From: an uncultured Verrucomicrobiota bacterium | GTDB taxonomy: Bacteria > Verrucomicrobiota > Verrucomicrobiia > Palsa-1439 | Direction of reading: 5' to 3' | Length of the DNA stretch: 9,493 nt | Assembly (NCBI GenBank): GCA_903825695.1 | Contig: CAIKBP010000167.1 | Span: 1 to 9,493, forward strand | Part shown: positions 6,105 through 9,493 of the stretch, in pieces | Numbering within the stretch: the stretch's first letter is position 1 | Layout: every line of letters starts with the position of its first letter | Notes under the pieces: model-generated | What the model was told of the DNA's origin: nothing | The model's database searches: none | What the model saw: the letters and a program-made list of their open reading frames with translations, nothing else | Translations under genes and position numbers: made by a program

Positions 6105-6713
6105 CTATTGACTCCGATACAGGCGCGTCAGCAATTCGCCCGTGTGATGTTCCAACTCCAACACGAGCAACTCGACCCGCCGCCTCAAGTACATCACCGC
6201 GACCAGCGCTGGCACGGCAATTCCGAGGCCGACCATCGTCGCGGTCAAAGCTTGGTAAATGCCGGACGAAATCTGGGCCGGCTCACCCAGACCATGTTGT
6301 GCGACATCAGTAAACAATTTCACCATGCCGATGACGGTACCCAACAACCCTAGCAGCGGGCCCAACTCGACAATCAATGCCAGTGTCGTAAGCCCGCGCT
6401 CCAGTCGTCCGGTAATTTGCCGCGCGGACGCCTGCAACGCTTCCATATTCTCATCCTTGGGCAATGCCGCGTGGGCGAACACCGCTTGTGCAAGTTCGCC
6501 GAGGATCGATTTATCTTTTTCACTCAGTGCACGAACCTGCTCGATTTTATCCGGGGTATTGTGCCGTTGCTGGATAGCTGCAGCCAGCACTGGCGAGATG
6601 ATCCGCCGCCGCCGCAAGGCCCAGACCCGTTCCAGTACAACCGCCAACCCCACCACCGAACACACCAACAGCGGTGTCATTACAATCCAGCTCTCAATAA
6701 ACCATTGTGGCAT
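6105..6713 (-). CDS. exbB: ExbB/TolQ/MotA family proton-channel protein
   Basis: This encodes 202 residues. Three membrane helices are visible: about 9-29, 109-132 and 153-175. The cytoplasmic loop of roughly 80 residues between helices 1 and 2 is typical. The signature LGPLLGLLGTVIGMVKLF (118-134) carries Thr126, and ALTATMVGLGIAVPA (155-169) carries Thr159, matching the pore-lining threonines of ExbB/TolQ. The protein forms the oligomeric channel around the ExbD helices. ATG 6713 is chosen because AAGGAG lies 6 nt before it and the membrane helix then starts near residue 9. The frame continues upstream into the end of the tonB-like gene, but that is only overlap. The gene follows the tonB-like stop by 20 bp and precedes exbD by 5 bp, so the three are surely co-transcribed. 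Confidence 0.92.
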   Translation of the reverse strand: MPQWFIESWIVMTPLLVCSVVGLAVVLERVWALRRRRIISPVLAAAIQQRHNTPDKIEQVRALSEKDKSILGELAQAVFAHAALPKDENMEALQASARQITGRLERGLTTLALIVELGPLLGLLGTVIGMVKLFTDVAQHGLGEPAQISSGIYQALTATMVGLGIAVPALVAVMYLRRRVELLVLELEHHTGELLTRLYRSQ

Positions 6714-6719
6714 TTCGAT

Positions 6720-6725
6720 CTCCTT
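6720..6725 (-). promoter_or_regulatory. Ribosome binding site of exbB
   Basis: On the minus strand AAGGAG precedes ATG 6713 by 6 nt, inside the 20-bp gap after the tonB-like stop codon. It rules out the longer reading frame that reaches 6842. Confidence 0.75.
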
Positions 6726-6733
6726 GTATTCGT

Positions 6734-7837
6734 TTAATAATAAAACGTGAAACTTGCCTCCCGTGGCTGGTTTCCGAGCAACAACCTTAACCGGTCGGGG
6801 AGCGGCTCGAACGGCGTTGAGTCTAAAATAGCCTTCTCGCAAAAGGAAGCCAGCAAATCGCCGACCAAGTTCTCCATCCGTTGTAGGTTGTGCACCGTGC
6901 CGTCCTCGTGCACCTCAAATGTGATCGTCACCGTGCCCGACCGCTCGTATAGCGCGTACTCCTCGATCAGAGCATACCAGCGGCTTTGTACGGCCCTGAC
7001 CATCTTCTGATCGTATTCGCCAAATGGACTGGCCGCCACGTTGAACGCATCCACGCCGATACGCGCCACGCCCGATGCGGTCAGGTGCGATTTCATTGTG
7101 GCAATCTCGCGGCCCGGTGGCGTGCCCGGCGCTCCCGGAGGCCGCACTGCCGATGGAGTTGACCGCATGGTTGGGGCGGCAACTGCGGGAGGCGTTGACT
7201 GTGCGGGAAATTGCGACGATTCAGACGGCGTGGCATCCGCCGGAAGCACCTGCATCGCCTGTTGTTTCCTATCGGTCACATTCAGTCCGACATCGGCCAT
7301 TGATGCAGACGGCGCTTCGGCGCTTTGTATCGTTGACGGTGGCCTCTGCGGCGATAACTCCTGAGGAGGCGTAGCTGGTGCTGCACTGGCCGGTGAAAGC
7401 AACGGCACCGTCAGACCGCCGGCTCCTGTGGACGGCGTCACATCAGCCGCGCTTGCCATGCGCGTCTCGCTGCCGCTCAGGTACGGCGTGCTGCCGGTTG
7501 CGCCGGTCGGGTTCTCGCGGTTCGCTGCAACGGTTGATTTATCGGAGTAATACTTGGCGTCTGTCGGTTCCCCACCCACAACTTGGTCCGGGGTTGTCTC
7601 CATAAAGGTCCGGGGCGCCTCGACAAATGTCAGCGTTTGCATCTCCGGTTGCTCTAGCACGTTCAGCACCCTCGCCTCTGCGTGGCGCGCTTCCCATGCG
7701 TTGATCAGCCGCGTCAATGGCACCTTTTCCATCGCGCGAATCAGCGCTTCCCGGTGCTGGAACCCTGCCACTGCAGTCACATGCAATAGCACTGATGTCA
7801 GCAGCGCCACCTCAAAATTAATTCTCTCTCGTGTCAT
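6734..7837 (-). CDS. TonB/TolA-like energy-transducing protein
   Basis: This encodes 367 residues with the three-part TonB/TolA design. A single N-terminal membrane helix lies at about 8-26 (FEVALLTSVLLHVTAVAGF). A long periplasmic linker at about 70-270 is rich in Pro, Ala, Ser and Thr. The C-terminal domain at about 275-367 has YDQKMVRAVQSRWYALIEEY followed by GTVTITFEVHEDGTVHNLQ, which fits the TonB/TolA C-terminal fold. The FVEAPRTFMETTP and AKYYSDKSTVAANREN segments just before the linker are, in my experience, common in Verrucomicrobiota homologues. It would span the periplasm and pass force from ExbB-ExbD to outer-membrane partners. ATG 7837 is chosen because the helix then begins near residue 8 and GAGGA lies just upstream, though closely spaced. 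ATG 7897, 5 bp after the maf stop, is also possible and would add 20 residues. Whether it serves TonB-dependent receptors or a Tol-type envelope function cannot be told from here. Confidence 0.82.
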   Translation of the reverse strand: MTRERINFEVALLTSVLLHVTAVAGFQHREALIRAMEKVPLTRLINAWEARHAEARVLNVLEQPEMQTLTFVEAPRTFMETTPDQVVGGEPTDAKYYSDKSTVAANRENPTGATGSTPYLSGSETRMASAADVTPSTGAGGLTVPLLSPASAAPATPPQELSPQRPPSTIQSAEAPSASMADVGLNVTDRKQQAMQVLPADATPSESSQFPAQSTPPAVAAPTMRSTPSAVRPPGAPGTPPGREIATMKSHLTASGVARIGVDAFNVAASPFGEYDQKMVRAVQSRWYALIEEYALYERSGTVTITFEVHEDGTVHNLQRMENLVGDLLASFCEKAILDSTPFEPLPDRLRLLLGNQPREASFTFYY

Positions 7838-7902
7838 TTTCCTCGAGAAGCATACCAAATCCTGCACGCGCATCAACTTGCGGTTATGACAAACCATCCC
7901 CG

Positions 7903-8475
7903 CTACAACAATTTCTCCAGTACAACTCGCAGCCGTTCGACGGGCAAACCCATCACGTTGCTGAAACTGCCGTCGATGCGTTCAATGATCGTGTCGCCGT
8001 GCTCCTGTGCCGCGTATGCGCCTGCTTTGTCCAGCGGATCGATTTTGCCGTAATACGCGCAAATCTCATCGCGCGTTAACGGCTTCATCCACACCTTCGT
8101 GCAATCGCAGAATGTTGCCTCGACGTTTCGGACGCGGTGCGTCACACACACTCCGGTGAACACATCATGTTGCCGTCCCGCCAGCTCTGTGAGCATGGCC
8201 ACCGCGTCGGTTTTGTCGCGGGGTTTTCCGAACAGCTTGCCGCCAAGCGCAACTACGGTGTCGGCGCCGATTACCAATGCCGTCGGATGCTGCTTCGCCA
8301 CAGCGCGCGCCTTGCGCTGAGCATTTTGCGACGCCAACACTTCCGGAGCCGCGCCAGTCAACGCTTCCTCGACGTTGTCAGGCCGCACGACGATGAAGCG
8401 CAGTCCCATTTCGCGGAGCAACTGCTCGCGCCGGGGTGACCCGCTGGCCAGTATGATTTGTGGTTTGTCTGACAT
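7903..8475 (-). CDS. maf: Maf nucleotide pyrophosphatase (dTTP/UTP type)
   Basis: This encodes 190 residues, the normal Maf length. Maf enzymes hydrolyse non-canonical and some canonical nucleoside triphosphates to monophosphate and pyrophosphate; the YhdE branch prefers dTTP, UTP and modified pyrimidines. ASGSPRR (10-16) is the family start motif with its Ser-Arg-Arg. GADTVV (70-75) carries the catalytic Asp72. HDVFTGV (103-109), DKAGAYAAQ (149-157) and FSNVMGLP (171-178) follow. The DKAGAYAAQ form resembles the YhdE-type CAGAY/DKAGAYGIQ box, not the YceF type (SFKSEG), so dTTP/UTP specificity is likely. ATG 8475 gives the canonical N-terminus; the frame is open to 8547, but the extra residues are not Maf-like. 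It is the first gene of the minus-strand cluster, and its stop is 5 bp from the earliest possible tonB-like start. It diverges from hemW. Confidence 0.94.
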   Translation of the reverse strand: MSDKPQIILASGSPRREQLLREMGLRFIVVRPDNVEEALTGAAPEVLASQNAQRKARAVAKQHPTALVIGADTVVALGGKLFGKPRDKTDAVAMLTELAGRQHDVFTGVCVTHRVRNVEATFCDCTKVWMKPLTRDEICAYYGKIDPLDKAGAYAAQEHGDTIIERIDGSFSNVMGLPVERLRVVLEKLL

Positions 8476-8505
8476 GTGAAACTCGATTATCGTAAACGCC
8501 AAAGT
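8476..8505. promoter_or_regulatory. 30-bp gap between divergent maf and hemW starts
   Basis: Only 30 bp separate the two start codons, too little for two full back-to-back promoters, so at least one promoter must lie within the other gene's coding region or the two overlap. I see no convincing -35/-10 pair and no Shine-Dalgarno site on either strand within it. Leaderless or nearly leaderless transcripts are possible. Confidence 0.4.
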
Positions 8506-9493
8506 ATGTGGACCACAGCCAGCAAAGTCGAGCATCTCTATGTCCATGTCCCGTTCTGCATGGCGAAGTGCGCGTATTGCGCGTTTTACTCTCGGCCAGA
8601 CACCGAAGGACGGATGGCTGAATATGTGGACGCCGCGCTGGCGGAACTGGATCGGTTCACGGCCCAGTTGGCGCCGACCACGATCTTCGTTGGTGGCGGC
8701 ACGCCCAGCGTTTTGCCCGTGCCACTGATGCGCTGCCTCCTCGGAGCCATTGGTAGAACGCGTTCGCAGAGTGCGCTGCCCGAATGGACAATCGAGTGCA
8801 ATCCGTCCACTGTTTCGATGGAGAAGGCAAAACTATTTCGTGAGTTTGGCGTAAACCGAATTTCACTTGGTATACAATCATTTGACGATGCACTTCTGAA
8901 AACGATTGGCCGCATTCATTCGGCGGATGCCGCCATCGCGACCTACGAGCTGCTGCGAGAATCCGGCTTCGAAAACATCAACCTCGATTTAATGTTCGGT
9001 TTGCCGGGGCAAACCGTCGCGCAATTTGCCGACACGCTTCAACGAAGTATCATGCTCCGACCGGAGCATATTTCGACGTATTGCCTCACGCTTGAGGATG
9101 ACACGGAGCTTTGGCGACGGTTCCAAAACGGTTGTTTCGTCCCCAACGACGAATTGAACGTGGAGATGTACAAGATGGCCATCGAGACACTTGAAGCGAC
9201 TGGATATCACCAATACGAGGTGAGCAACTTCGCAAAGCCCGGCCACGAGTGCGCCCACAACATCGCCTATTGGCAGGTCGAGGATTACATCGGTCTGGGT
9301 CCGAGTGCCTGTTCCACCGTCGGCACGCGCCGGTGGCAGAATGCGGCCGACACCGGCCGCTACATCGCCGCGATACGCAAGGGCGGGGAAGCATTGGCCT
9401 ATGAAGAAGTGGTTACGCCCGAGTTGCGCGCCGCGGAGCGCGCTGCCTTCGGCATGCGGATGACCGCGGGCGTCCCCGCCGAATTGATTCAAG
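8506..9493 (+). CDS. hemW: HemW-type radical SAM heme chaperone, cut off by the window end
   Basis: The first 329 codons are present without a stop; HemW is usually about 370-400 residues, so the C-terminal 15% or so is missing. HemW is a radical SAM protein related to coproporphyrinogen dehydrogenase HemN but binds and delivers heme. CMAKCAYCAF (18-27) gives the CxxxCxYC iron-sulfur motif with Cys18, Cys22 and Cys25, in the HemW form (Phe27 replaces the fourth Cys seen in HemN). GGGTPS (63-68), TIECNP (95-100), GIQSF (122-126), DLMFGLPGQ (161-169), YEVSNFA (237-243) and HNIAYW (251-256) follow in family order. The N-terminal extension typical of true HemN is absent. HNxxYW is the HemW heme-binding hallmark. 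One oddity is GLGPSACS (263-270), where many HemW proteins have GAHS. ATG 8506 has no ribosome site; GTG 8476 is a less likely alternative. Confidence 0.93.
   Translation, partial: MWTTASKVEHLYVHVPFCMAKCAYCAFYSRPDTEGRMAEYVDAALAELDRFTAQLAPTTIFVGGGTPSVLPVPLMRCLLGAIGRTRSQSALPEWTIECNPSTVSMEKAKLFREFGVNRISLGIQSFDDALLKTIGRIHSADAAIATYELLRESGFENINLDLMFGLPGQTVAQFADTLQRSIMLRPEHISTYCLTLEDDTELWRRFQNGCFVPNDELNVEMYKMAIETLEATGYHQYEVSNFAKPGHECAHNIAYWQVEDYIGLGPSACSTVGTRRWQNAADTGRYIAAIRKGGEALAYEEVVTPELRAAERAAFGMRMTAGVPAELIQ

Noticed and set aside
7041..7364. Plus-strand frames opposite the tonB-like linker
   Set aside because: The Pro/Ala-rich linker makes long antisense frames by composition. The real gene is supported by its membrane helix and C-terminal domain.
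8989..9492. A 167-codon minus-strand frame at the right edge
   Set aside because: It is antisense to hemW, whose motifs are unambiguous across the same bases.

Overview
The window looks like ordinary chromosomal DNA from a moderately GC-rich Gram-negative bacterium. A Verrucomicrobiota-type genome is my best guess. The hints are a YncE-propeller/phosphoesterase fusion, a long-linker TonB-like protein followed by ExbB and ExbD, a basic HU protein and weak or absent Shine-Dalgarno sites at several starts. The assignment is inference from gene content; there is no rRNA or other phylogenetic marker here. I see no tRNA, rRNA, CRISPR array, transposase or phage gene.

Layout, left to right. (1) 85-288 (+) encodes a 67-residue two-helix membrane protein of unknown function. 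(2) 289-615 has no gene I can support, but holds a 10-bp-stem inverted repeat and a promoter-like pair. (3) 616-3324 (+) encodes an exported 902-residue protein joining a YncE/lactonase-like beta-propeller to a metal-dependent phosphoesterase (PF04185-like) domain. (4) 3402-3527 (+) is a roughly 42-codon fragment that reads as the middle of deoxyribose-phosphate aldolase (DeoC), with the rest of the gene missing. (5) 3544-4815 (-) encodes a GlpT/UhpT-type organophosphate:phosphate antiporter with all three signature basic residues. (6) 4816-5215 is a 400-bp gene-free stretch. (7) 5282-5560 (+) encodes an HU-type nucleoid protein with its own likely promoter, a very strong ribosome binding site and a likely terminator. 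(8) A 49-bp imperfect palindrome at 5623-5671 separates HU from the convergent cluster. (9) 8475 down to 5674 (-) reads maf, tonB-like, exbB, exbD, with spacings that suggest one operon. (10) 8506-9493 (+) is the first 329 codons of hemW, divergent from maf with only 30 bp between the two start codons.

How they fit together. ExbB, ExbD and the TonB-like protein should form an inner-membrane proton-driven complex that transmits force across the periplasm. Maf and HemW are house-cleaning and heme-handling genes. The exported phosphoesterase and the organophosphate transporter converge on the deoC remnant. All three touch phosphate esters, so the locus may once have been a phosphate-ester or deoxynucleoside salvage locus, but this is a suggestion only. 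No novel defence or mobile system is evident. The most informative irregularities are the deoC remnant, the palindromic repeat and the AT-rich patch at the domain junction of the fusion protein.
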